A stretch of DNA of 24,514 nt from NCBI GenBank assembly GCA_035545535.1, contig DASZYF010000135.1, positions 1 through 24,514 on the forward strand, given 5' to 3'. Under the pieces are notes generated by a model that did not search any database, was not told where the DNA came from, and was given only the letters and a program-made list of their open reading frames with translations. This document shows positions 7,114 to 14,277 of the stretch, one piece after another. A program made the translations under genes and the position numbers. Numbering within the stretch: the stretch's first letter is position 1; every line of letters begins with the position of its first letter. This DNA is from DASZYF01 sp035545535 (GTDB taxonomy: Bacteria; Actinomycetota; Actinomycetes; Mycobacteriales; CAJCIY01).

Positions 7114-7119
7114 TACGGT
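7114..7119 (+). promoter_or_regulatory. -10 element, leaderless start of nucS
   Basis: TACGGT (TANNNT), inside TATACGGT, ends 6 nt before the GTG at 7126. No Shine-Dalgarno sequence is present, so leaderless transcription explains the start. Confidence 0.5.
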
Positions 7120-7125
7120 CGTGCC

Positions 7126-7791
7126 GTGCGGCTCGTCATCGCGCGGTGCTCGGTCGACTACGTGGGCCGGTTGTCCGCCCACCTGCCGGAGGCAGTGCGG
7201 CTGGTCATGGTCAAGGCCGACGGCAGCGTGTCGGTGCACGCCGACGACAGGGCCTACAAGCCGCTCAACTGGATGTCGCCTCCGTGCACCCTCGTGGTCG
7301 ACGAGAACGCGGAGGAGTGGCGGGTCACCAACAAGGACGGCGAAGAGCTGCTGATCCGCATGCACGAGGTGCTGTCCGACAGCTCCTACGACCTCGGGGT
7401 CGACCCGGGGCTGGTGAAGGACGGCGTCGAGGCGCATCTGCAGGTCCTGCTCGCGGAGCGGTGCTCGGTGCTCGGTGAGGGCTGGACGCTCGTGCGGCGT
7501 GAGTGGATGACCGACATCGGTCCGGTCGACCTCATGTGCTGCGACCCCGACGGCAAGCACATCGCCGTCGAGATCAAGCGCAGGGGCGAGATCGCCGGCG
7601 TCGAGCAGCTGACCCGCTACCTCGACCGGCTCCGCCTCGATCCGTTGCTGCGCGACGTCCGCGGCGTGCTCGCCGCGCAGCAGGTCACCCCGCAGGCGAA
7701 GGTGCTCGCGGAGTCGCGTGGCATCGGCGTGGTGGTCCTCGACTACGACGCCCTGCGCGGCATCGAGTCCTCGGTCCCCACCTTGTTCTGA
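7126..7791 (+). CDS. nucS: Endonuclease NucS (EndoMS), mismatch repair
   Basis: This 221-aa protein matches actinobacterial NucS over its whole length. The N-terminal DNA-binding half starts VRLVIARCSVDYVGRLSAHLP and includes KPLNWMSPP. The C-terminal RecB-like nuclease half has the PD-(D/E)xK residues Asp135 (GPVDLMCCD), Glu149 and Lys151 (AVEIKRRG). NucS cuts both strands at mismatches and provides the mismatch repair that actinobacteria lack for want of MutS/MutL. The last residues (PTLF) resemble the short C-terminal beta-clamp-binding tail reported for corynebacterial and mycobacterial NucS. The gene has a GTG start, no Shine-Dalgarno and a -10 hexamer 6 nt upstream. It is convergent with the ArsR gene, with 40 bp of tandem repeat between them. 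Confidence 0.95.
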   Translation: MRLVIARCSVDYVGRLSAHLPEAVRLVMVKADGSVSVHADDRAYKPLNWMSPPCTLVVDENAEEWRVTNKDGEELLIRMHEVLSDSSYDLGVDPGLVKDGVEAHLQVLLAERCSVLGEGWTLVRREWMTDIGPVDLMCCDPDGKHIAVEIKRRGEIAGVEQLTRYLDRLRLDPLLRDVRGVLAAQQVTPQAKVLAESRGIGVVVLDYDALRGIESSVPTLF

Positions 7792-7828
7792 TCTGCAGGT
7801 TTCTGATCTGCCGGTTCTGATCTGCCGG
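7786..7828. repeat. Three tandem 14-15 bp repeats at the nucS/arsR junction
   Basis: TTCTGATCTGCAGGT (7786-7800) is followed by two exact copies of TTCTGATCTGCCGG (7801-7814 and 7815-7828). The first copy contains the nucS stop codon, and the last ends 3 bp before the ArsR stop. The pattern suggests slippage expansion in the convergent intergenic gap. Confidence 0.9.
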
Positions 7829-7831
7829 GCT

Positions 7832-8356
7832 TCAGGGCTCGCGTTCGTAGATGGCGAGGAAGACGGCGACGCGCTTGCCGTCCTCGACCGGCTCCCACGT
7901 GGCGGCTTCCTTGAGCAGCGCGTCGAGCCGGTCGCTGAGCTCCTTGAGCTGCTCCTCGGACAGCGAGAGCGCGAGCCGCGCGAGGTCCGGCTCTCCGGGC
8001 GCCACGGCGATCTCGGCCTGGAACGCGCCGAGCATCGCGGTGTTGATGTCGATGCCGGTGCCGTCGGTGTCCATCGCCCAGCTCTTGCCGGTCGAGCGAT
8101 AGGGGCGCTCGCGCGATCCCCGGGCCCCGCGCCGCACCGGCAGCGCCTCGAGGAACCCGGTGTCGAGCAGCGTCCGCACGTGGTGCAGCGTCGAGGCGGG
8201 ATCCCGCCCCAGGCGCGCGGCGAGCTCGGCGTTGGTGAGCTCCTGGTCGTAGGTGAGGCGGATGATCCGCAGCCGGTCCGGGTGGGCGAGCGCGCGTGCT
8301 TCCGCCACCGTGGCAGCCCGGCGGGCGTCGTCGGGCTTGCGGGCGACGCGGGCCAT
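7832..8356 (-). CDS. ArsR-like winged-helix transcriptional regulator
   Basis: This is a 174-aa protein. Residues about 17-80 form an ArsR/HTH_20-type winged helix (ARALAHPDRLRIIRL...LTNAELAARLGRDPASTLHHVRTLLDTGFLEAL), and a wing follows (GARGSRERPYRSTGKSW). The C-terminal half has a long acidic helix (LSLSEEQLKELSDRLDALLKEAA) and a final strand AVFLAIYERE, a layout common in PadR/ArsR-like regulators of efflux pumps. No metal-binding CxC motif is seen, so it is probably not a metal sensor. ATG at 8356 is chosen because TACCGT lies 6 nt upstream on this strand. The gene diverges from an MFS pump across a perfect inverted repeat, its likely operator. Confidence 0.87.
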   Translation of the reverse strand: MARVARKPDDARRAATVAEARALAHPDRLRIIRLTYDQELTNAELAARLGRDPASTLHHVRTLLDTGFLEALPVRRGARGSRERPYRSTGKSWAMDTDGTGIDINTAMLGAFQAEIAVAPGEPDLARLALSLSEEQLKELSDRLDALLKEAATWEPVEDGKRVAVFLAIYEREP

Positions 8357-8362
8357 GGCACA

Positions 8363-8368
8363 ACGGTA
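8363..8368 (-). promoter_or_regulatory. -10 element, leaderless start of the ArsR-like gene
   Basis: TACCGT (TANNNT) on the minus strand ends 6 nt before the ATG at 8356. The operator dyad begins 6 bp further upstream, so a bound regulator would block this promoter. Confidence 0.5.
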
Positions 8369-8374
8369 GCGGAA

Positions 8375-8398
8375 ACTGATTGACAACTCCCAATCAGT
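8375..8398. promoter_or_regulatory. Operator: perfect 8-bp inverted repeat
   Basis: ACTGATTG (8375-8382) and CAATCAGT (8391-8398) are perfect inverted copies with an 8-bp spacer, a 24-bp site of the size a winged-helix dimer binds. It covers the -35 TTGACA (8380-8385) and most of the spacer of the rightward pump promoter. It lies just upstream of the leftward regulator promoter. Confidence 0.75.
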
Positions 8399-8408
8399 GG
8401 GCGACCCT
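8380..8408 (+). promoter_or_regulatory. Promoter of the DHA3-type MFS gene
   Basis: A perfect -35 TTGACA (8380-8385) is followed by a 17-nt spacer and GACCCT (8403-8408), which keeps the key A and T of TANNNT. The GTG start at 8416 lies 7 nt beyond it, so the mRNA would be leaderless or nearly so. Confidence 0.5.
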
Positions 8409-8415
8409 CGGTCCC

Positions 8416-9759
8416 GTGACCGCGCCCCGCCCCTCGCGATCGCTGTTCCGGCACCGCGACTTCATGCTCCTGTGGAGCGGTCAGTCGATCAGCGAGATCG
8501 GCAGCTCGGTGACCCAGCTCGCGCTGCCGCTGCTCGCGGTGATCACCCTGCAAGCGAGCACGTTCGAGGTGGGGATCCTCACCGCCTGCACGACGCTCGC
8601 GTTCCTGCTGGTGGCCCTGCCGGCCGGCGCATGGATCGACCGGTGGCGGCGCAAGCCGGTGCTGGTCTGGGGTGACGCCGGCCGCGTGGTGCTGCTCGGC
8701 TCGATCCCGCTGGCCAAGGCCACGGGCCACCTCACGCTGGCGCAGCTCTACGTCGTGGCGCTGGCGACCGGCGTGCTCACGGTCTTCTTCGACGTCGCCT
8801 ACCAGGCCTACCTGCCCGCTTTGGTGCACAAGGACCAGCTCGTCGACGGCAACGGCAAGATCGGCACGACCCAGTCCTTCGCCCAGGTCGCCGGCCCGAG
8901 CGTGGGCGGCGCGCTGGTCGGCGCGCTCGGCGCGGCCTACGCGATCGTCGTCGACGCCGCGAGCTTCGGGGTCTCGACCATCGCGACGTCGCTCATCCGG
9001 AAGAAGGAGCCGGCGCCGACCCCCAAGGCTGATCGGCAGCGGCTGCGCGACGACATCCGCGAAGGCCTGCGGTTCGTGCTCGACCACCCCATCCTCAAGA
9101 AGATCGTGGGTTGCACCGGCACGTCGAACTTCTTCAGCGCGATGATGTTCGCGGTCGAGGCGGTCTTCCTCGTGCGCGTGCTGCACGCGACGCCCGCGAT
9201 CATCGGCGTGGTCTTCTCGCTCGGCAGCATCGGCGGCCTGCTCGGCGGTCTCACCGCGGGCCGCCTGGCCAAGCGCTTCGGCAGCGCCCGCATCATCTGG
9301 CTGTCGCAGCTGTGGAGCGCGCCGTTCGCCGTCCTCACGCCGCTCGCCTTCCGGGGCTGGGGGGTCGGGCTGGTGGCGGTGTCGCTGTTCGCGAACTCGT
9401 TCATGGCGGTCGTCTACAACGTCGCCCAGGTGTCCTATCGCCAGTCGATCTGCCCGCCCGAGCTGCAGGGCCGGATGAACGCCTCGGTCCGGTTCATCGT
9501 GTGGGGGACCCAGCCGCTCGGCGGCGTGGCCGGCGGCGTGCTCGGTGCGGCCATCGGCGTGCGGCCGACCGCATGGGTCGCCGCCGTCGGCGGCTCCCTC
9601 GCGGTCATATGGGTCCTCGCGTCGCCGCTGCTGACCATGCGCGACGTGCCGGGATCCGAGCCCGAGGAGCCCGGGCCACCGCAGGAGATGCTGCCGCCCG
9701 GCCAGGAGCCGCTCGTGCCGGCCGCGCTGACCGGCGCGGGGGAGCCCGGCGCCGGCTGA
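8416..9759 (+). CDS. MFS efflux transporter, DHA3 type
   Basis: This 447-aa protein has about 12 hydrophobic segments. It opens with LFRHRDFMLLWSGQSISEIGSSVTQLALPLLAV, the signature of the DHA3 family (MefA macrolide pump, EntS siderophore exporter). Motif A appears as AGAWIDRWRRKPVLVWGDAGR, and the central helix pair has GPSVGGALVGALGA. The tail after the last helix is Pro/Glu-rich. GTG at 8416 is chosen over the upstream in-frame TTG at 8380, because that TTG lies within the operator and serves as the -35. The gene is paired with the divergent ArsR-like regulator, which probably senses a pump substrate and releases the promoter. The substrate is unknown. Confidence 0.9.
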   Translation: MTAPRPSRSLFRHRDFMLLWSGQSISEIGSSVTQLALPLLAVITLQASTFEVGILTACTTLAFLLVALPAGAWIDRWRRKPVLVWGDAGRVVLLGSIPLAKATGHLTLAQLYVVALATGVLTVFFDVAYQAYLPALVHKDQLVDGNGKIGTTQSFAQVAGPSVGGALVGALGAAYAIVVDAASFGVSTIATSLIRKKEPAPTPKADRQRLRDDIREGLRFVLDHPILKKIVGCTGTSNFFSAMMFAVEAVFLVRVLHATPAIIGVVFSLGSIGGLLGGLTAGRLAKRFGSARIIWLSQLWSAPFAVLTPLAFRGWGVGLVAVSLFANSFMAVVYNVAQVSYRQSICPPELQGRMNASVRFIVWGTQPLGGVAGGVLGAAIGVRPTAWVAAVGGSLAVIWVLASPLLTMRDVPGSEPEEPGPPQEMLPPGQEPLVPAALTGAGEPGAG

Positions 9760-9812
9760 TCCGCGCGGGACCGCCCGGCCACCTCGGCGGGAGGTCGGGC
9801 CGCCCGGGGTGG

Positions 9813-9818
9813 CAGGAT
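9813..9818 (+). promoter_or_regulatory. -10-like element, leaderless start of the double dehydrogenase
   Basis: CAGGAT ends 6 nt before the GTG at 9825, and no Shine-Dalgarno sequence is present. An imperfect GC-rich dyad (ACCTC...GAGGT, about 9781-9795) just upstream may end the MFS transcript. Confidence 0.35.
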
Positions 9819-9824
9819 GCGCGG

Positions 9825-11600
9825 GTGACTCGTGATTACTCGTCAGTAGGGATCATCGGGCTCGGCACCATGGGCGCCGGCATCGCGGAGGTCCTCGCCC
9901 GGTCGGGCATCGCCGTCGTAGGGGTCGAGGCCGACGAGGCGGGCGCCGCCCGCGCCCGCGAGCACCTCGAGCACTCCACCAGCCGCGCGGTTGAGAAGGG
10001 CAAGCTCGACGACGCCGCGAAGGCCGAGCTGATCGGCCGGGTGACGATCGGCACCGACCTCGCCGCGGTCAAGGACTGCCCGCTCATCATCGAGGCGGTC
10101 CCCGAGGACCTGCGGCTCAAGAAGGAGGTCTTCGCCAAGCTCGACGAGCTGTGCCCCGAGGACACCGTCTTCGCGACGAACACGTCCGCCCTCTCGGTCA
10201 CCGAGCTCGCCGTGGCCACGGGGCGCCCGAACCGCGTCCTCGGGCTGCACTGGTTCAACCCCGCCCCGGTGATGGGCCTCGTCGAGGTCATCACGACGGT
10301 GATGCTCGACCCGACCGTGCGCTCCGAGGTCGAGGCGCTCATCGAGCGCATCAACAAGACCGGCGTCACCGCGGGCGACCGCGCCGGCTTCATCGCCAAC
10401 GCGCTGCTGTTCGGCTACCTCAACAACGCCGCCCGCATGTACGAGGCGGGCTACGCGACGCGCGAGGACATCGACGCCGCCATGCGCTTCGGCTGCGGCC
10501 ACCCGATGGGCCCGCTCGCGCTGCTCGACCTCATCGGCCTCGACTCGGCCTACGAGATCCTCGACACGATGTACCACCAGACGCGTGACCACCTGCACGC
10601 GCCGGCCCCGATCCTCAAGCAGTACGTGACCGCGGGCTACCTCGGCCGCAAGACCGGCCGCGGCTTCTACACCTACAAGGCGGTCGACTCGCCCGAGATC
10701 GCCGACGTCGGTGCGTCGAGCGGCCCGTCGGTGGAGGAGGCCCGTCCGGTCAGCCGCATCGGCGTCATCGGCACCGGCACGATGGCGAGCGGCATCGTCG
10801 AGGTCTGCGCGCGCAGCGGCTACGACGTGGTGTTCCGCGCCCGGGGCGAGGACAAGGTCGCCGGCGTGCAGAAGACCATCACGAAGAGCCTCGACAAGCA
10901 GGTCGAGCGCGGCAAGCTCACCGAGGAGAAGAAGGCCGAGATCCTCGGCCGCATCACCGGCACGACCGACCTCGGTGCGCTGGCCGACGTCGACCTCGTC
11001 ATCGAGGCCGTCGTCGAGGACCTCGCCGTGAAGAAGGACCTGTTCGCGCAGCTCGACGGCATCCTCAAGCCGGGCGCGGTGCTCGCCACCACCACTTCGA
11101 GCCTCCCGGTCATCGAGTGCGCCACGGCCACGTCGCGTCCCGCGGACGTCGTCGGCATGCACTGGTTCAACCCGGCGCCCGCGATGAAGCTGGTCGAGCT
11201 CGTGCCCACGGTCGTCACCGACGACGACGTGCTCGCCACCGTGCGCGAGGTCTCGATCAAGTGCGGCAAGCACCCGGTCGTGTGCGGTGACCGCGCGGGC
11301 TTCATCGTCAACGCGCTGCTGTTCCCCTACTTGAACGACGCGGCCAAGATGCTCGAGGGCCACTACGCGACGGCGGACGACATCGACCTCGCGATGACCA
11401 AGGGCTGCGGCCACCCGATGGGCCCGTTCGTGCTCATGGACGTCGTCGGCCTCGACGTGAGCCTCGCGATCCAGCGCACGCTCTACGACGAGTTCCGGGA
11501 GCCGGGCTACGCGCCGGCCCCGCTGCTCGAGCACCTCGTGACCGCGGGCTACCTCGGCCGCAAGACCGGCCGCGGCTTCCGCGACTACAGCAAGCGCTGA
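9825..11600 (+). CDS. Tandem 3-hydroxybutyryl-CoA dehydrogenase (two fused modules)
   Basis: This 591-aa protein contains two complete copies of the roughly 285-aa NAD(P)-dependent 3-hydroxyacyl-CoA dehydrogenase fold. Module 1 has IIGLGTMGAG (from I10), the NTSALSV serine, the HWFNPAP histidine, the following GLVEV glutamate and the GFIANAL asparagine. Module 2 starts about residue 310 with IGVIGTGTMASG, and has TTTSSLPV, HWFNPAPAM, KLVEL and GFIVNAL. Each module ends with AGYLGRKTGRGF. All four residues corresponding to the known Ser-His-Glu-Asn set are present in both modules. The enzyme interconverts acetoacetyl-CoA and 3-hydroxybutyryl-CoA. Single-module relatives (about 286 aa, FadB2/Hbd) are more usual. 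It supplies the pathway that the distant ccr continues. Confidence 0.92.
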   Translation: MTRDYSSVGIIGLGTMGAGIAEVLARSGIAVVGVEADEAGAARAREHLEHSTSRAVEKGKLDDAAKAELIGRVTIGTDLAAVKDCPLIIEAVPEDLRLKKEVFAKLDELCPEDTVFATNTSALSVTELAVATGRPNRVLGLHWFNPAPVMGLVEVITTVMLDPTVRSEVEALIERINKTGVTAGDRAGFIANALLFGYLNNAARMYEAGYATREDIDAAMRFGCGHPMGPLALLDLIGLDSAYEILDTMYHQTRDHLHAPAPILKQYVTAGYLGRKTGRGFYTYKAVDSPEIADVGASSGPSVEEARPVSRIGVIGTGTMASGIVEVCARSGYDVVFRARGEDKVAGVQKTITKSLDKQVERGKLTEEKKAEILGRITGTTDLGALADVDLVIEAVVEDLAVKKDLFAQLDGILKPGAVLATTTSSLPVIECATATSRPADVVGMHWFNPAPAMKLVELVPTVVTDDDVLATVREVSIKCGKHPVVCGDRAGFIVNALLFPYLNDAAKMLEGHYATADDIDLAMTKGCGHPMGPFVLMDVVGLDVSLAIQRTLYDEFREPGYAPAPLLEHLVTAGYLGRKTGRGFRDYSKR

Positions 11601-11630
11601 CCCACCCCTCCTCGTGGACGAGGAGTGGGT
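11600..11630. other. Hairpin spanning one stop codon and the next start codon
   Basis: ACCCAC (11600-11605) and TCCTCGT (11609-11615) pair with ACGAGGA (11618-11624) and GTGGGT (11625-11630). The result is a 13-bp stem with a CCC bulge. It begins at the last base of the dehydrogenase stop, and the GTG start (11614) of the small downstream gene sits at the hairpin tip. It may be a terminator without a U-tract or a structure limiting translation of the next gene. Confidence 0.6.
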
Positions 11631-11823
11631 CGTCCGGCCCGTGACAGGCCAGGCGGCCACCAAGGACTACCGCTGCCCGGGCTGCCAGCAGACGATCCCG
11701 CGCGGGCAGCCGCACGTGGTCGTCTGGCCGGCGGACTACGCCGCGGGTGACGCCTCCGAGCAGCGCCGGCACTGGCACACCTCGTGCTGGCGGCGGAGCG
11801 ACCCGCACGCTCGACCAAGATGA
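11614..11823 (+). CDS. Small zinc-ribbon-like conserved protein
   Basis: This 69-aa protein has a CPGC knuckle (YRCPGCQQTIPRGQPHVVVWP) and a later HWHTSCW, so two Cys plus His/Cys could hold one zinc. The order EEWVVRPVTG...ATKDYRCPGC...PHVV.WP...RRHWHTSCW matches a small actinobacterial family, often labelled ATP/GTP-binding without support, whose function is unknown. GTG at 11614 is supported because the family keeps the EEW residues that follow it. GTG at 11641 is an alternative. The stop is 4 nt before the next gene, so the two probably form an operon. It could bind nucleic acid or a protein partner. No enzymatic motif is visible. Confidence 0.75.
   Translation: MDEEWVVRPVTGQAATKDYRCPGCQQTIPRGQPHVVVWPADYAAGDASEQRRHWHTSCWRRSDPHARPR
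11816..11821 (+). promoter_or_regulatory. Possible internal -10 before the alpha/beta hydrolase
   Basis: CAAGAT ends 6 nt before the ATG at 11828, the same geometry as other starts here. It lies inside the end of the zinc-ribbon gene, so a separate leaderless transcript for the hydrolase is possible. Confidence 0.3.
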
Positions 11824-11827
11824 ACCC

Positions 11828-12562
11828 ATGACCCCCGTGCGTGCGCTCTCGGTGCTGCCCGCGCAGCGCCGGGCCGTGACGCTGACGACGGCCGACGGGC
11901 TGTCGCTCGCCGGGCACCTCGCCCTGCCCGCCGACCGCGCGCCGCTGGCCACGGTCGTGTGCCTGCACCCGCTGCCGACGCACGGTGGCTCGATGGACTC
12001 CCACCTCATCCGCAAGGCGGACTGGCGGCTGCCCGCTCTCGCGGGGCTCGCGGTGCTGCGGTTCAACACGCGGGGCACGGTCAGCGAGAGCGGCGCCAGC
12101 GAAGGGACGTTCGACAACGGCGACGGCGAGCGCTTCGACCTCGCGGCGGCGCTCGACCTCGTCGAGGCCGAGGACCTGCCCGACCCGTGGCTCATGGGCT
12201 GGTCGTTCGGCACCGACGTGACCCTGCGCTGGGGTGTGCAGGACCCCACACCCCGCGGCGCCGTGCTGATCAGCCCGCCGCTGCGGTTCTCGACGACCGA
12301 CGACCTCGACGCGTGGGCGCGCGACGGGCGGCCGCTCACCGCGATCGTGCCCGAGTGGGACGACTACCTGCAGCCCGCCGAGGCCCGCGCGCGGTTCGCG
12401 CGCGTCCCGCAGGCGAAGGTCGTCGCGGTGCCGAACGCCCGGCACCTCTTCGTGGGGCACGTCGAGGAGGTCTTCGACGCCGCGGTCGCCACCGTCCTGG
12501 GCCCCCAGGCTGTCCCGCTCCCGCGCGAGTTCGACGGGCCGGTGCTGCAGGCGGGGAGCTGA
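11828..12562 (+). CDS. Cytosolic alpha/beta hydrolase
   Basis: This 244-aa protein has the alpha/beta-hydrolase fold in compact form. It contains an early strand-loop VVCLHPLPTHGGSMDS, LRFNTRGTVSESGASEG, nucleophile Ser126 in GWSFGTD, a candidate acid in the PEWDDYLQP segment, and His206 in NARHLFVG. It resembles the dienelactone-hydrolase/KANL3-like group of short hydrolases, with HPLPTHGG before the first catalytic region. There is no signal peptide. It lies 4 nt after the zinc-ribbon gene with a start at ATG 11828. The substrate is unknown, and an esterase or thioesterase is equally possible. Confidence 0.85.
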   Translation: MTPVRALSVLPAQRRAVTLTTADGLSLAGHLALPADRAPLATVVCLHPLPTHGGSMDSHLIRKADWRLPALAGLAVLRFNTRGTVSESGASEGTFDNGDGERFDLAAALDLVEAEDLPDPWLMGWSFGTDVTLRWGVQDPTPRGAVLISPPLRFSTTDDLDAWARDGRPLTAIVPEWDDYLQPAEARARFARVPQAKVVAVPNARHLFVGHVEEVFDAAVATVLGPQAVPLPREFDGPVLQAGS

Positions 12563-12591
12563 CAGGAACCCATGCAAGGCTCGGGGGACCG

Positions 12592-14190
12592 GTGAACTCA
12601 GAGGAGGCTGCGATCCACTCCCGTCGGACCCTGATGCGCTCCGCCGCCATCGCGGCGCTCACCCTCGCCGCCGCCTGCTCGAGCAGCGTGAGCACCGGCG
12701 GCACCCCGCCGCCGCCGACGAGCGCGGCCGTGGCGAGCAGTGCCGCGTCGCCGAGCGCGGCCCCCACCGCGTCGGTGCCCGCCGCGCTGTCGTGGGGCAA
12801 GTGCGACTTCGACGGTCCCGCCCCCCACGACGAGTGCGCGGTGCTGCAGGTGCCGCTGGACTACACCGACCCGTCGGGCAAGACCATCGGTCTGCAGCTC
12901 GTCCGCCGGCCGGCCGGCAAGAGCAGCGAGCGCGAGGGTTCCTTGCTGTTCAACCCGGGCGGTCCGGGGGCGTCGGTGAGCGACCAGTTCGACGCGTACG
13001 TGTCGCAGTTCTCCAGCGACCTGCGCGACCACTTCGACATCGTCGGGTGGGACCCGCGCGGCGTCGGCCGCAGCTCGCCCGTGCACTGCGCCACTGATGC
13101 GCAGCTCGACCACTACCTGTCCATCGGCGACGACCTCGACATCCCCGCGCAGAAGCAGCAGTTCGTCGACGCCGCCAAGGCATACGTGGCGGGCTGCGCG
13201 AAGAACAGCGGCGACCTTCTCGCGCACGTCGGCACCATCGACACGGCGCACGACATGGACCTGATCCGCGCGGCGCTCGGTGACCAGAAGCTGTCGTTCC
13301 TCGGCTTCTCCTACGGCACCGTCTACGGCATGACCTACGCGCACTTCTTCCCCGACAAGGTGCGCGCGCTCGCGCTCGACGGCGCGGTCGACCCGCGCAC
13401 CAGTGCGATCGACGACGCGACGACGCAGGCGGCCGGCTTCGAGTCGAACATCCGCGCGTTCCTCGCGCACTGCAAGAGTGAGGGCGACAGCTGCGGCTGG
13501 AACGTCGACGATCCGCAGCAGGCCTACCTCGCGCTCATCGACCAGATCCGCGACCATCCGCTCCCGACGCACGACAAGAACCGTCCGCTGACGCTCAACC
13601 TGTTCATGAACGGCGTGGCGCTCGCGATGTACGACACGAGCATCTGGCCGCTGCTCGAGCACGCGCTCGCGAAGGCATCGTCCGGCGACGGGTCCGGGAT
13701 GCTCACGCTCGCGGACGAGCTGTACAGCCGCAGCGACGACGGCAAGTACCCGAACGAGCTCGACGCGTTCACCGCGATCAGCTGCATCGACCAGCCCTTC
13801 CCGGCGGACCTGTCGGCGTACGTGACCCTGTTCGACGAGCTGCAGAAGGCCGACCCGCTCTACACGGCCGACAACGCCAACCCGGTCGGGCCCGGATACA
13901 CGTGCGGGATCTGGCCGGTCCACCCGGCGAACACCTCGATCCCGACGACGGTGCCCGCCACGGTGCCACCGGTCCTGATCGTCGGCAGCAGCGACGACCC
14001 CGCCACGCCGTTCTCGGAGGCGCTGGGGCTGCAGCAGGTCATCCCCGGCAGCTACCTGCTCGAGCGCAAGGGCGAGGGCCACACGGGCTACAGCGCCAGC
14101 CAGTGCGTGCAGGAGCGGGTGGACGCCTACCTGGTGCACCCCGACCAGCTGCCGGACTCCAAGCACGTGGTCTGCGCCGCCGGCACCTGA
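12592..14190 (+). CDS. Exported tripeptidyl-aminopeptidase-like alpha/beta hydrolase
   Basis: This 532-aa protein is related to Streptomyces tripeptidyl aminopeptidase, SlpD/SlpE and mycobacterial CaeA/Hip1. The N-terminus carries SRRTLM, a Tat-like twin arginine, then a hydrophobic segment ending LAAAC with a following Ser/Thr/Pro/Ala linker, so a Tat-exported lipoprotein is likely although the lipobox is imperfect. Catalytic features are the oxyanion loop NPGGPGAS, Ser240 in GFSYGT, Asp469 in SDDPATP and His497 in GEGHTGY. The C-terminal TAP-like region has several cysteines suited to disulfides. It should cleave N-terminal peptides or esters at the cell surface. GTG at 12592 keeps the Arg pair. 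The ATG at 12634 would lose it. Confidence 0.9.
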   Translation: MNSEEAAIHSRRTLMRSAAIAALTLAAACSSSVSTGGTPPPPTSAAVASSAASPSAAPTASVPAALSWGKCDFDGPAPHDECAVLQVPLDYTDPSGKTIGLQLVRRPAGKSSEREGSLLFNPGGPGASVSDQFDAYVSQFSSDLRDHFDIVGWDPRGVGRSSPVHCATDAQLDHYLSIGDDLDIPAQKQQFVDAAKAYVAGCAKNSGDLLAHVGTIDTAHDMDLIRAALGDQKLSFLGFSYGTVYGMTYAHFFPDKVRALALDGAVDPRTSAIDDATTQAAGFESNIRAFLAHCKSEGDSCGWNVDDPQQAYLALIDQIRDHPLPTHDKNRPLTLNLFMNGVALAMYDTSIWPLLEHALAKASSGDGSGMLTLADELYSRSDDGKYPNELDAFTAISCIDQPFPADLSAYVTLFDELQKADPLYTADNANPVGPGYTCGIWPVHPANTSIPTTVPATVPPVLIVGSSDDPATPFSEALGLQQVIPGSYLLERKGEGHTGYSASQCVQERVDAYLVHPDQLPDSKHVVCAAGT

Positions 14191-14198
14191 CGTCACGA

Positions 14199-14230
14199 TC
14201 CCCTGCTCGGGGGCCGATGTGGGCTACTGT
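14199..14230 (+). promoter_or_regulatory. Possible promoter region of the first PKD-array gene
   Basis: A short dyad, CCCC-N5-GGGG (14200-14212), may end the peptidase transcript. TACTGT (14225-14230) fits TANNNT and would start an mRNA near 14237 with a leader of about 40 nt. That leader contains the AGGAG ribosome site at 14268-14272. No good -35 is visible. Confidence 0.3.
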
Positions 14231-14277
14231 CCGCCCGTCCGGGAGCGGTCCGGCGTTCCCTTGACCCAGGAGCACCC

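Noticed and set aside
8380..8415. TTG start at 8380 for the DHA3 MFS gene
   Set aside because: It falls in the operator and is the -35 hexamer TTGACA. The family start pattern fits GTG 8416.
12600..12614. AGGAGG followed by ATC as a possible start for the exported peptidase
   Set aside because: ATC starts are very rare. GTG 12592, with GGGGGA upstream, keeps the SRRTLM Tat motif.
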